A stretch of 45,276 nt of DNA. Origin: Alphaproteobacteria bacterium. GTDB taxonomy: Bacteria > Pseudomonadota > Alphaproteobacteria > JAUXUR01. Below, one piece after another: positions 8,062 through 16,068 of the stretch (its first letter is position 1; every line of letters begins with the position of its first letter). A program made the position numbers and the translations under genes. Location: positions 1 through 45,276 of the forward strand of contig JAUYSY010000106.1 in the NCBI GenBank assembly GCA_030696155.1, given 5' to 3'. The notes beneath the pieces are model-generated. The model searched no databases. It was not told the DNA's origin and saw nothing but the letters and a program-made list of their open reading frames with translations.

Positions 8062-9885
8062 TTAATTAGTCAACAATTTAATCTTTAGTAACGCAGGATC
8101 GTTATGCGCATAACGCTCTGTCAAAGATTTAGAAGCTATATCTTGCAACCAATCTTCCCCTAATGGCGCCAAGAAATTGACAGCATAATCTTCCATTGAA
8201 GGAATCATTGCAGGGTCAATACCAATTTTCTGATAAATTGCTTGCTTCAATAAATCTGTAATAACATAAAAATCTTCTTCATCCATCAACACATCTTCAT
8301 CAACTGCAACATCTTTACCAATTTTTTCAAAAATATATTGCCTTAATAATCCCTGACCATAACGAATAGTTAGATCATAAGAACCATCAAAAACTTCACC
8401 ATCAAATTTTTTCAAAACAAGTAAAAATTTCGCCAAATTACCATTTAAACGTTTATCATATCCATTGCCTTTAACAAATTCATTGCCACGCACAAAATTA
8501 CGATCTAATTCTTTGATCTGCACAAGAGCTGTTGCTTTCTGATTATCTAAATCTTCACCCATCGCTGAAAATCCTAAAAGAGGAATATTCGCATCGATAA
8601 TGCGTTCAATTTTAACATTAAAGCCTATAGAATCATCAAATTTTCCTGCATATGCACTTTTAACAATATAATTGGCATATGCAACATGATCAGATTCAAT
8701 TATAATATTGCCACTTTTTACAACACGTTCTGGAAATCCAGAACCAGAAAGAACTTGAAATCCATAAGGATAATTTGCGTATAATTTATCTGCATTATCT
8801 TTATTTAACGAATAAACAAGATCAGCTTTAAATACAGGCTTTAAATCCTTCAAAAAGTCAAGTTCAGCTTGCGTAAAACGATCCGGAAAAAGAGCAAGTA
8901 TTTTGATTTCTTCTGAATTATAATTATCTACATCTTGAAATTCAGATAATATATTTGCTACACCTGAATGATGTAAATTTTGAAACGCGGAAAATAAATC
9001 AATTTTAACAAGACTCGGATCCCTAAGCTCATAACGTTCAAGCAATGACATCTCTGAAACACGTGCTAATAAGTCCTTTTCCCCAAAAAACATTTGAACC
9101 GGTACAAGTTGTGGAATTAATGAAGGATCAATACCAATTTTTTGAAAAATATCCTGTTTTAAAGCATTAGCAATATTATTGATATCCTCTAGAGACAATA
9201 TAGCACCTTGATCAACACGAACATTTTTGCCAATTTTTTGCGCAATATACGGTACCAATAATTCTTTGCCTGTTTGAAATAAATCTTGAACCGTTCCTTG
9301 AAAAACATTGCTTTCAAGAGCACCTAGAACAATAATCAATCTCGCTAAATTATTCATTAAACGGTCGGGATGGTGTTCAGCCGTTTGTTGAATGAAGACT
9401 TCGTCAAAATCTCTAATCAAAATAAGACTTGCATTGCTACTTTGATCAATGTTGTTATCCAAAAGTGACGAATAGGTATCAATAATGCGCTCAACTTTAA
9501 CGTAAAAACCTTCTTTATCGTCAAAACGTTGAAGATAAGGACTTTTAACCCCATAAAGTGCACGTGCATTGTAATTAGAATCTATATGAACATAAGATTT
9601 TTTTTCGACACGATCAGCAAATCCATAAGACGTTATAATTTGAGCTTTAGAAGGATATTTTGCCGCTAATTTTTGTGCCTCACCTTCATCCATAGAATAA
9701 AGAAGATCGTCACGCAAAACAGGTTTTTGATCACGCAATCTATCTAATTCTTCTTGCGTAAATTTAGAAGGAAATAAATCAAAAAGTCTTTCTTCCGTTG
9801 GGATATGGTTTGCATAAGTTTGAATTTGAAACCCCAACAAAACAAACATAGTCATAAAAATTACAAATAATGAGCTTTTTCTCAT
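8062..9885 (-). CDS. Large predicted exported protein with internal tandem duplication, unknown function
   Basis: The protein has 607 residues from the ATG at 9885, chosen because GGAG lies six bases upstream; an ATG at 9897 overlaps that site. The N-terminus MRKSSLFVIFMTMFVLLGFQ ending near TYA-N is a Sec signal peptide. The mature protein consists of two homologous units, about residues 35-298 and 330-607. Paired landmarks are LFPSKFTQEELDRLRD/LFPDRFTQAELDFLKD, VKVERIIDTYS/VKIERIIDANI, FQKIGIDPSLIP/YQKIGIDPAMIP and LERYELRDPSLVKI/TERYAHNDPALLKI. No catalytic motif or known domain is apparent. It stands alone between metG and a divergent exported protein. The duplication suggests a structural or binding role, perhaps as an effector; this is inference. 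Confidence 0.75.
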   Translation of the reverse strand: MRKSSLFVIFMTMFVLLGFQIQTYANHIPTEERLFDLFPSKFTQEELDRLRDQKPVLRDDLLYSMDEGEAQKLAAKYPSKAQIITSYGFADRVEKKSYVHIDSNYNARALYGVKSPYLQRFDDKEGFYVKVERIIDTYSSLLDNNIDQSSNASLILIRDFDEVFIQQTAEHHPDRLMNNLARLIIVLGALESNVFQGTVQDLFQTGKELLVPYIAQKIGKNVRVDQGAILSLEDINNIANALKQDIFQKIGIDPSLIPQLVPVQMFFGEKDLLARVSEMSLLERYELRDPSLVKIDLFSAFQNLHHSGVANILSEFQDVDNYNSEEIKILALFPDRFTQAELDFLKDLKPVFKADLVYSLNKDNADKLYANYPYGFQVLSGSGFPERVVKSGNIIIESDHVAYANYIVKSAYAGKFDDSIGFNVKIERIIDANIPLLGFSAMGEDLDNQKATALVQIKELDRNFVRGNEFVKGNGYDKRLNGNLAKFLLVLKKFDGEVFDGSYDLTIRYGQGLLRQYIFEKIGKDVAVDEDVLMDEEDFYVITDLLKQAIYQKIGIDPAMIPSMEDYAVNFLAPLGEDWLQDIASKSLTERYAHNDPALLKIKLLTN

Positions 9886-9941
9886 TTTAAACTCCATAAT
9901 AAAAAACGTTACAATTTAATAATAAAAAATAAAAATTAATA

Positions 9942-9978
9942 TAAGGTTAATTTAAGAAGATTTAACATAAATGTCAAT
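9942..9978 (-). repeat. 37-bp direct repeat, copy 1, with possible promoter
   Basis: TAAGGTTAATTTAAGAAG and the following bases to GTCAAT recur at 11772-11808 with one mismatch, and similarity fades out over the next ~15 bases. On the minus strand this copy reads TTGACA, 17 bases, TAAATT, about 60 bases upstream of the start at 9885. It is therefore a candidate sigma-70 promoter for the duplicated exported protein. Confidence 0.55.
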
Positions 9979-10411
9979 ATATATTACATAATTGATGATT
10001 TGTTGCATCTGTGTATCTTGATCAAAATTATGTAACAATACTACCTTTTTGATACACTACGCCATTAGAGTACAAAAATTCTGAAAAATAATGTTATCGA
10101 GTTATTTCACGATATTTGAATCACTCATCACAGAATGCTTTTGTACATTTACTTGTCTTCTTAGCGGCTTACGCCATTAAACCTGTTTTTATAACCCTCT
10201 TAATCCCGAGTTGAGTTTAAATATCACATTCAACCACAAAAACTTTATTTTCTATTAATCAGATCATTCCGAATGATTTCATTAAAAAATATTTTTTATA
10301 ATAAACTTATAGTTTAATAATTTTTTTACTATAATAATTATTAATTATTGCGATAATATAAGTATATTATTGTACATTTAAATTAAAAATAAAATTAAAA
10401 TGAAAAAATTG

Positions 10412-10440
10412 TTGTATTTTTTATTAAATATTAATACAAT
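10412..10440 (+). promoter_or_regulatory. Sigma-70-type promoter for the exported protein at 10477
   Basis: TTGTAT (10412-10417) and TACAAT (10435-10440) are separated by exactly 17 bases and end 36 bases before the ATG. GGAG lies nine bases upstream of that ATG. The local base composition is very AT-rich, so chance matches are possible. Confidence 0.5.
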
Positions 10441-10476
10441 GTATTATATTCAATTTTAAACTTATGGAGATTTACT

Positions 10477-11634
10477 ATGAAAAAAAAATTATTTTTACGA
10501 ACAACATTCTCACTTTTAACATTTTTAACTTTAATGCATCAAAATTCAGAAGCTGCTATATATGAAATTTCACCTACAAATACAATAAAGATTGAAGATA
10601 CTTCTTCTTCTTCTTCTTCAAATATAAGCGAAAAATATTCTTTATACGAAACCATTAAAGAATTTGCACCCATTGAAATGGACTGGGAATTTATTAATAA
10701 CATCCGAGATAACAAAATAACAGTTTATAATAACTACATCTACACAAGCAATTCAGATTTAAAAGGCGTCACTTCTTCCAATTATGAAAATATTCAATTT
10801 GTTAAGGCTATTTACAATGATGAAAATGATTTAATGGAGCTCACTTATCAATTAAACCCTGTTAATACTTGGACTACTTGGGCTTCTTCGTTTATTGTCG
10901 CCAATCCACCAATACAAATCGTCGTTAACGTGAATCTTGATAACCATGATTCTAACTTACCAATTAAAAAATTAAAATTTTTAGCAGGAAAAGAAAACGC
11001 TTACTTAGATATTGCTTCATACATGTTACAACAGGATGTCGAGCTCTATCTCAACGCACTTCTGTCAAAGATTAACGAAAACAAACAAAGCATTTTTACA
11101 ACCCAGATGCAAGATGGATTAGAAACAAAGATCAATAATGCAAAAATAACCATTCTTAATTACATTGATCAAATTAAAAATCGTAGTCCTGTTGAAATCT
11201 TAGATATCCATAAATATATCCATGATGAACTCAAAAATGCAATCGGATTTTTTATGGATTTATTTGAAAGCGAATCAAACCTGACCCACAGCGCATTCCT
11301 TCCAACAGATAGATCAAAGGCAAAAGCTACATCTTCCGATGAGGAATCACCTGAAGATTCAAACGCTTCATCTCTGGATGTAAACCATGACCCTGTTGCT
11401 CGTGACTCTGAGATGGAGCATTTAGAAAGTTTCGTGAAAAACGAACGCATACCTTTACCAGAAACCCCTAAAGCAAGTAAATTCAAAAACACTAAGAAAA
11501 TATCTGGGAATGAATTATTTGAAAAGCAAAAAGCTGGCGTAGCCAATCTAGAAGAAAAGCGTGTAGAGGAAATATTAAAAAAATTCTTAACCCTTGAAAA
11601 AATAGATCAAACATTCACCACAGAGGAGGATTAA
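10477..11634 (+). CDS. Predicted exported protein, function unknown
   Basis: I do not recognise this 385-residue protein. It begins with a Sec signal peptide (MKKKLFLRTTFSLLTFLTLM, cleavage near NSEAA). A serine tract follows at about residue 42-48, encoded by a (CTT)6 microsatellite at 10601-10619. The middle is mixed alpha/beta, with a hydrophobic stretch around TWTTWASSFIVANPPIQIVV, then a helical region. The C-terminal 110 residues are low-complexity, rich in Ser, Glu and Lys, ending in a helix (NLEEKRVEEILKKFLTLEK). There are no cysteines in the mature part. GGAG precedes the ATG. The gene stands alone and is bracketed by the two 37-bp direct repeats at 9942 and 11772, which may mark it as an inserted cassette. 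Confidence 0.7.
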   Translation: MKKKLFLRTTFSLLTFLTLMHQNSEAAIYEISPTNTIKIEDTSSSSSSNISEKYSLYETIKEFAPIEMDWEFINNIRDNKITVYNNYIYTSNSDLKGVTSSNYENIQFVKAIYNDENDLMELTYQLNPVNTWTTWASSFIVANPPIQIVVNVNLDNHDSNLPIKKLKFLAGKENAYLDIASYMLQQDVELYLNALLSKINENKQSIFTTQMQDGLETKINNAKITILNYIDQIKNRSPVEILDIHKYIHDELKNAIGFFMDLFESESNLTHSAFLPTDRSKAKATSSDEESPEDSNASSLDVNHDPVARDSEMEHLESFVKNERIPLPETPKASKFKNTKKISGNELFEKQKAGVANLEEKRVEEILKKFLTLEKIDQTFTTEED

Positions 11635-11952
11635 TAATTTTAGATCACCGTAGAAAACTAAAATTATTCAGCAAAACAAAATTTAAGGTGTCATGGTGAG
11701 GAGTCCTCAAAAGGGCTCTTCTACCATCATCACTCTAAATCCGGATTATGCACTTCACTGTTGAATGTGCGTAAGGTTAATTTAAGAAGATTTAACATAA
11801 ACGTCAATGCATGTTCCATAATCTAGATAAAACTTTAAATTGTCACGGGAAATTTCATAACAAAAGATTTGTTTTTTATAAATAAACGCGATATTTTAAA
11901 TTTTAAACGTATCGATTCTTTATAAACGTGAACAATAGAAAAGGCTCAAATT
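11635..11952. other. 318-bp intergenic region with palindrome and direct repeat
   Basis: No gene is visible. It holds an imperfect palindrome at 11693-11727 (ATGGTGAGGAG pairing with CTCTTCTACCAT), a REP-like hairpin that could end transcription of the preceding gene, and the second 37-bp direct repeat at 11772-11808. The remainder is AT-rich spacer leading to the ATG at 11953. Confidence 0.5.
11772..11808 (-). repeat. 37-bp direct repeat, copy 2
   Basis: Matches 9942-9978 at 36 of 37 positions in the same orientation. The minus-strand reading has TTGACG in place of TTGACA, and no minus-strand gene follows it, so here it is probably a duplicated remnant and not a working promoter. Confidence 0.6.
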
Positions 11953-12378
11953 ATGAAATTTTTCAGTGCCCTTGTTTTAATTGCAATAATCTGTCCACAC
12001 CAAATTTCAGCACTTATATTAAAAATTGACGCCATTGTCGTTTCTGGATCAAATCCTGGCGCCTTTCCTGCACTTAAAAACTCACAAATTTCAAAAAATC
12101 TAAAATTTAACATAAATAATGACCATTCACTAAAAGAAGAAATAACTACTCAATTAAATAATAATAAAAAAATAAAAAAAAATTGGCCTTTTCCTGATTG
12201 TACTTTTACACCAATAAATTTAAAAATTTATAAAAATAAACAATTTTCAAATTTTAATTTTGATGGACAATCTGAAATTATTAATCAAACTTCAAATGAT
12301 TTAAACCTACAAGAAGCTTTAGAGAATTCAACTAAAATTACTTTAAGTGTAAATATTACAAAACAAGATCTTAATTAG
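11953..12378 (+). CDS. Small predicted exported protein, function unknown
   Basis: This 141-residue protein starts with a Sec signal peptide (MKFFSALVLIAIICPHQISA). The mature part is very rich in Asn, Lys and Ile, reflecting extreme AT content, with one cysteine in FPDCTFTPINL. Its end (NSTKITLSVNITKQDLN) and the opening LKIDAIVVSGSNPGAFPAL suggest beta-strands, perhaps a small beta-sandwich. I do not recognise a family. AAGG lies about ten bases upstream of the ATG. It is convergent with the DUF2608 gene and ends just before a bidirectional hairpin terminator. A real gene is likely because signal peptide, ribosome site and terminator all fit. Confidence 0.6.
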   Translation: MKFFSALVLIAIICPHQISALILKIDAIVVSGSNPGAFPALKNSQISKNLKFNINNDHSLKEEITTQLNNNKKIKKNWPFPDCTFTPINLKIYKNKQFSNFNFDGQSEIINQTSNDLNLQEALENSTKITLSVNITKQDLN

Positions 12379-12396
12379 AAAAAAACTGTAACCTTC

Positions 12397-12437
12397 AAGG
12401 GGCACATAATTACCTATGCCTGATAAGTAGGCCCCTT
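12397..12437. terminator. Bidirectional hairpin terminator between convergent genes
   Basis: AAGGGGC (12397-12403) pairs with GCCCCTT (12431-12437) around a 27-base loop, with the T-rich CATTTCTTAATAA downstream on the plus strand and TTACAGTTTTTTTC downstream on the minus strand. It lies in the 78-base gap between genes converging from 12378 and 12457. Confidence 0.6.
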
Positions 12438-12456
12438 CATTTCTTAATAAACTACA

Positions 12457-13599
12457 TTAATATGAAGTCTCTTCTTGTGAAGATCGAAGATCTACAATTT
12501 CAACAACGTCAGATGAACAACGCAAAGATTTTTTCTTTAATTCTAGATTGTCAAAAAAACAATCTAATGCCTCATCCTCGCAAGACGATCCAAGACGTGC
12601 TTCATCAATAATTGGGCTATTTAAAGATGATATAATGTCGTCTTTAACAACACTTAAAAGATTGCCTGAAGAAAAAGATGGCGTCACTGGCATACGGAAA
12701 GCATTCTCTTCTTTCTTACTACTATCTAAGAAACCTAATAAATTAGGCATAGAATGTGTTAAATTTGAACGCATCGTTTTTGAAACATTTTCTTGAAAAT
12801 CATCATATTCAAATTTTAGCTTTTCTGCGGTTAACGCGTTTCCAAAATATTTATAGTGAACAAGAACAATATTAACATCTTTCAACCAAGCATTTTCTAT
12901 ATTTTTTTCTATTTCTTCATTTATATATTTTACAATATTATCTTTGAATTTTTGTAAAGAAAATTCATAACTATTATCAATAAGCACAATATTTTTAATA
13001 GGATGTTCAGCATTAAATTTTTCTATAACTAGATCTAACGCACATTTTGCTTTATCATTTGCATAAGCATAGGGCAGTTTTAACTGTACACTTCCTTTAT
13101 TTGCGCACAAAAATGTACCCCAATGCTCTGAAAGAAAGATTTTCTTTTTAAAATCGCATTGAAGTGCTGATAAAACAGAAATATATGCTGATTCATCTAT
13201 TAATTCTTGAATAATAATTTTCGTATCTTCGCCTTCTAATAGTACTTTTTTAATAAAAAGCTTGTCCTGCTTTCTAAAAAAATCTACATCACGTAAATTA
13301 TCTACCAAAAGAACATCTTGTGTCGTTTCTCTATATGTTCTCAAAATATCAGGTGACCCTAAAAATTGATATTCTGCTCCAGCAAAAAAACCAACTGACC
13401 TTGCTACTGTTTCATCAAAATCAACAAAAATTGCAGATTCCTGAGGATTAAGCATTTGATAATAAGCACTTAATTCACTTATCTTATCGATTGAAATGTC
13501 AATAATTTCAGAAGATGCATTAAAACTTAATATTGATAAGCTTATTGCCACTAAGGATTTAATTTTTTTTAAATTTAACAAGATGATAATTTCCGTCAT
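12457..13599 (-). CDS. Exported DUF2608 family HAD-like protein
   Basis: HAD-fold motif I reads AIFVDFDETVARS (DxDxT at about residues 60-64) and a later IKNIVLIDNSYEF resembles the acidic HAD motif IV. This is the pattern of DUF2608, a HAD-like family reported in Rickettsiales-, Legionella- and Chlamydia-type intracellular bacteria. The N-terminus contains a Sec signal peptide (KKIKSLVAISLSILSFNASS). The 380-residue length includes a Ser/Glu-rich, apparently disordered C-terminal 110 residues. The ATG at 13599 has little ribosome site; a TTG six codons further on would give a cleaner signal peptide. A periplasmic or secreted phosphatase is plausible, but the activity has not been shown for this family. 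Confidence 0.75.
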   Translation of the reverse strand: MTEIIILLNLKKIKSLVAISLSILSFNASSEIIDISIDKISELSAYYQMLNPQESAIFVDFDETVARSVGFFAGAEYQFLGSPDILRTYRETTQDVLLVDNLRDVDFFRKQDKLFIKKVLLEGEDTKIIIQELIDESAYISVLSALQCDFKKKIFLSEHWGTFLCANKGSVQLKLPYAYANDKAKCALDLVIEKFNAEHPIKNIVLIDNSYEFSLQKFKDNIVKYINEEIEKNIENAWLKDVNIVLVHYKYFGNALTAEKLKFEYDDFQENVSKTMRSNLTHSMPNLLGFLDSSKKEENAFRMPVTPSFSSGNLLSVVKDDIISSLNSPIIDEARLGSSCEDEALDCFFDNLELKKKSLRCSSDVVEIVDLRSSQEETSY

Positions 13600-13607
13600 A
13601 AATTAGT

Positions 13608-13664
13608 CTGGGTCCTGGATCTCCGTTTAAAGTTTAGCTTCAACGTGTCCAGGAAAACGCCCAG
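13608..13664. repeat. Imperfect palindromic repeat, CTGG-GTCC-TGGATC type, copy 1
   Basis: CTGGGTCCTGGATC at the left pairs imperfectly with TCCAGG and CCCAG at the right (13648-13664). It resembles the hairpins at 23336-23385 and 24367-24414, which also carry CTGGACCCTGGATC on one strand. It lies between bioY and the DUF2608 gene. Confidence 0.5.
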
Positions 13665-13685
13665 AGCAGATTAAAAAATACCCTA

Positions 13686-14267
13686 TTAAGACTTTTTGCG
13701 CGAAATAAGTTTATATGTTTGCACTGAAATCAAAACAGCTAAAATGTTTTTGACCACAAAATCACCAAATACAAAAGGCATAAAGCCTGTTTGAATCGCT
13801 GTATCAATACCAACAAAAAGTGATAGAACACTTACACCACAAGAAAACAACACAACATTACCTAAAGCAACAACCAAAGCACGTTTAAGAATGCTTAATC
13901 CTGCCCATTTTTGTGTTAATAACGAAATAAGTATCACTGCGGGCACATAACCCAAAATATAACCAGAACTTGGCCATATAAGCCCAGCTTTAAATCCAGT
14001 AAGAATAGGAAGACCCATACTAGCCATAGCAATATACATTAAAACGGCAGAAGAGGCTAAACGCCATGGAAGAACAAGACCTACCAACACAACAGCAAAT
14101 GGCTGTAAAGTTAAAGGTACAGGATACAAAGGAATCTGTACTTGCGCTAAAATTGCAATAAATAAAGTTGCAGCCAAGGCAATTGAAAAGGACTTCAGAA
14201 GCGTTCTATTTTGAACAGGCACCAAAAGATCGAGCACTGTTTTTTGGGTTTGGATATTGATTGACAT
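13686..14267 (-). CDS. bioY: Biotin transporter substrate-binding subunit BioY
   Basis: This 193-residue membrane protein is the S component of the biotin ECF transporter. About six hydrophobic helices are visible, with the typical first-loop segment QIPLYPVPLTLQPFAVVLVG and the later GLPILTGFKAGLIWPSSGYILGY (here split across helices). I chose the ATG at 14267 because AAGGAG lies six bases upstream; the longer reading from 14295-14297 adds ten residues with no ribosome site. No bioMN or ecfAT energising genes lie in the window, so it may use a shared module or act alone. It fits an organism that imports biotin from a host; no biotin synthesis genes are seen here. Confidence 0.92.
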   Translation of the reverse strand: MSINIQTQKTVLDLLVPVQNRTLLKSFSIALAATLFIAILAQVQIPLYPVPLTLQPFAVVLVGLVLPWRLASSAVLMYIAMASMGLPILTGFKAGLIWPSSGYILGYVPAVILISLLTQKWAGLSILKRALVVALGNVVLFSCGVSVLSLFVGIDTAIQTGFMPFVFGDFVVKNILAVLISVQTYKLISRKKS

Positions 14268-14323
14268 CGAATTCTCCTTCATAATCTTAGAAATCATTCC
14301 GTTATATCAAGGAATAAAATTAA

Positions 14324-14617
14324 ATGATAGTAAAATTAACACCACTAGAAGTTGTAAATGCGCTCATCCCACTAAATGGTTGGCAAATGAATGAAGGAAA
14401 AACACATATCGAAAAAGAATTTATATTTAAAAATTTTATTGAAGCCTGGGGGTTTATGTCACAAATCGCGTTAATTGCTGAAAAAATGAATCATCACCCT
14501 GAATGGTTTAATGTGTATAATAAAGTTCGAATTGCTCTTTCAACACATGATTGCCAAGGACTCTCTCAAAATGATATAGATCTTGCCCTAAAAATCGAAA
14601 AATTAGCATCATTATAA
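14324..14617 (+). CDS. phhB: Pterin-4-alpha-carbinolamine dehydratase
   Basis: The 97-residue protein carries the DCoH signature [20 protein letters not shown] followed by [15 protein letters not shown], with the catalytic histidine pair in HHPEW. The enzyme dehydrates 4a-hydroxytetrahydrobiopterin in the recycling of pterin cofactor; in bacteria without phenylalanine hydroxylase it may serve folate or molybdopterin-related chemistry. It is cytosolic. Its ATG is divergent from bioY with 56 bases between the starts. No phenylalanine hydroxylase gene is in the window. Downstream is the repeat-rich spacer before rpsB. Confidence 0.93.
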   Translation: MIVKLTPLEVVNALIPLNGWQMNEGKTHIEKEFIFKNFIEAWGFMSQIALIAEKMNHHPEWFNVYNKVRIALSTHDCQGLSQNDIDLALKIEKLASL

Positions 14618-14708
14618 TAAAATGAATTGAAAAAAAGTAACAGTTACCTAATCCCTCCCTCCTACTCCCCGCGGCCATATCATTACCCATAAGTATAAAC
14701 CCTACCCC

Positions 14709-14849
14709 CTTCCTACGTCCCGCGACTTGATCGCGGGATCCAGACGATCTTCCCTAAATTTAACATTGTATAAATTGGACAATGACATCTTCTTTATTTA
14801 CTTTCTGGATCCCGCGGACAAGCCGCGGGACGTAGGAAGAGAGATATTC
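14709..14849. repeat. Composite 141-bp palindromic repeat upstream of rpsB
   Basis: A 36-base left arm (14709-14744, CTTCCTACGTCCCGCG to CGCGGGATCCAGA) is the near-perfect reverse complement of the right arm (14814-14849). Each arm is itself a hairpin: CCCGCG pairs with CGCGGG around 6-7 bases. The whole can extrude as a four-hairpin cruciform. Its GC-rich arms stand out from the AT-rich genome. The CCCGCG-N-CGCGGGATCCAG unit is like palindromic repeats known from many proteobacteria. An open frame crossing it (14727-15041) is not a gene. Confidence 0.8.
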
Positions 14850-14948
14850 AAAATTCGCACACCCTCCTGGGAAGTTACTATAAATAATAAAGTCAAGAAT
14901 AGCACTTGCATTATAGGGCGACACTCGTTATTATTTGATCTAATTTTG

Positions 14949-14954
14949 TATAAT
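14949..14954 (+). promoter_or_regulatory. Minus-10 element of the rpsB promoter
   Basis: A perfect TATAAT, placing the transcription start near 14961, exactly at the first base of the leader stem. No good -35 box lies 16-18 bases upstream, so the promoter may be weak at -35 or depend on other contacts. Confidence 0.5.
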
Positions 14955-14960
14955 TTAACA

Positions 14961-15045
14961 CGCAAGAGGGAGTCTTTCCATCCGGTGTTTTTCTTTGAAA
15001 AACCTGACTCTTGCGGCGGTTTAACCGGAAAAAAGGTTTGAAAAA
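14961..15045 (+). promoter_or_regulatory. Structured rpsB mRNA leader, candidate S2 autoregulatory site
   Basis: CGCAAGAG (14961-14968) pairs with CTCTTGCG (15008-15015). Inside, GGTGTTTTTC (14984-14993) pairs with GAAAAACC (14997-15004). A third small hairpin, CGGTT/AACCG (15016-15027), sits just before AAAAGG, the likely ribosome site. In E. coli the rpsB-tsf leader is a translational target of protein S2; whether this leader works the same way is inference. Confidence 0.5.
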
Positions 15046-15987
15046 ATGGCTATGCCCGAATTTACGATGCGTCAATTACTAGAAGCTGGCGTTCACTACG
15101 GACACACAACAAGACGTTGGAATCCAAAAATGAAACACTACATATTTGGTGTTCGTAATGGAATCCATATTTTGGATTTGGAACAAAGTGTCCCGATGCT
15201 TGCACGTTCCTTAAAATTTATTCGTGACACAGCAGCAGCTGGTGGACGTATTCTTTTTGTAGGTACAAAACATCAAGCATCTGAAGTTGTTGCCAATGCT
15301 GCAAAAAAATGTGGTCAATATTATATTAATCACCGCTGGTTAGGTGGCATGCTCACCAATTGGAAAACGATTTCCAATTCCATTCGCAGCCTTAAAAGCT
15401 TAACTGAACAAATCGCTAATACAAGTTCAGGTCTCACAAAAAAAGAACTTCTTTCTTTAAACCGTGAACATGACAAACTAGAGCGTTCATTAGGCGGTAT
15501 TAAAGATATGGGTGGCGTACCTGATCTTATTTTTGTCATCGACACAAATAAAGAAGCACTTGCCATTCAAGAAGCTAATAAATTAAGCATTCCTGTTGTT
15601 GCAATCCTTGATAGTAACAGTGATCCACATGGTGTTACATTCCCTATTCCTGGAAACGATGACGCGGTGCGTGCTTTAACACTTTATTGTGACCTTATTT
15701 GTGGTGCAATTCTTGATGGCTTACAATCTGAATTAATGGCAACAGGCGTTGATATTGGTGAATCAGCTGAATTACCAGAAATCATGTTAGATGGTCTTGA
15801 AGGAAAAGTAAGTGCTGAAGGTAACGCCGAAAACAATCCTGTGGGTGATGCGCCTGTTCGAAAGGTGGTTAAGAACACTCAAAAAGCGCCAGTTAAAAAA
15901 GCAGCTCCCAAAAAAGAAGCAGCAGCTGAACCTGCAGCAGAAAAAGAAGACACTGCAGCGTCCATCAGCGATGAAGCAAGCGCATAA
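15046..15987 (+). CDS. rpsB: Small-subunit ribosomal protein S2
   Basis: The protein starts [20 protein letters not shown] and has the S2 landmarks [30 protein letters not shown] and [19 protein letters not shown]. The core ends near residue 250. A C-terminal extension of about 55 residues, rich in Ala, Lys and Glu ([20 protein letters not shown]), makes it longer (313) than the ~240-260 of most bacteria; such tails are common in alphaproteobacteria. AAAAGG precedes the ATG. It heads the rpsB-tsf-pyrH-frr cluster and is separated from tsf by a strong terminator. Confidence 0.98.
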   Translation: MAMPEFTMRQLLEAGVHYGHTTRRWNPKMKHYIFGVRNGIHILDLEQSVPMLARSLKFIRDTAAAGGRILFVGTKHQASEVVANAAKKCGQYYINHRWLGGMLTNWKTISNSIRSLKSLTEQIANTSSGLTKKELLSLNREHDKLERSLGGIKDMGGVPDLIFVIDTNKEALAIQEANKLSIPVVAILDSNSDPHGVTFPIPGNDDAVRALTLYCDLICGAILDGLQSELMATGVDIGESAELPEIMLDGLEGKVSAEGNAENNPVGDAPVRKVVKNTQKAPVKKAAPKKEAAAEPAAEKEDTAASISDEASA

Positions 15988-15992
15988 AGACT

Positions 15993-16019
15993 AAAAAAAG
16001 GGGCATCGCCCCTTTTTTT
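15993..16019 (+). terminator. Intrinsic terminator between rpsB and tsf
   Basis: A7-GGGGC (15993-16004), ATC loop, GCCCC (16008-16012) and T7 (16013-16019) form a textbook terminator, with the A-run pairing with the T-run. It lies six bases after the rpsB stop and should cut down read-through into tsf. The sequence is near symmetric, so it could also work on the other strand. Confidence 0.9.
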
Positions 16020-16068
16020 GCTTCTATAGACAATCCATCTTTCAACTTCAAAACAAATAGGCAGAATC

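Larger units (their letters stand above)
9886..10476. other. 591-bp AT-rich divergent intergenic region
   Basis: No gene is supported here. It separates two divergent genes for exported proteins. It holds a 37-bp direct repeat (9942-9978) near the left end, a promoter (10412-10440) near the right end, and an imperfect inverted repeat (gtacaaaaattctg near 10071 against cagaatgcttttgtac near 10132). The middle (about 10000-10260) is less AT-rich than the edges and could be remnant coding sequence, but I see no readable frame. Confidence 0.5.

Noticed and set aside
11169-11546. Antisense open frame of 125 codons within the exported protein gene at 10477
   Set aside because: It is a shadow of the sense gene, which has a signal peptide, promoter and ribosome site.
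14727-15041. Open frame of 104 codons upstream of rpsB
   Set aside because: It crosses the composite palindrome and the rpsB leader and has no protein-like composition.
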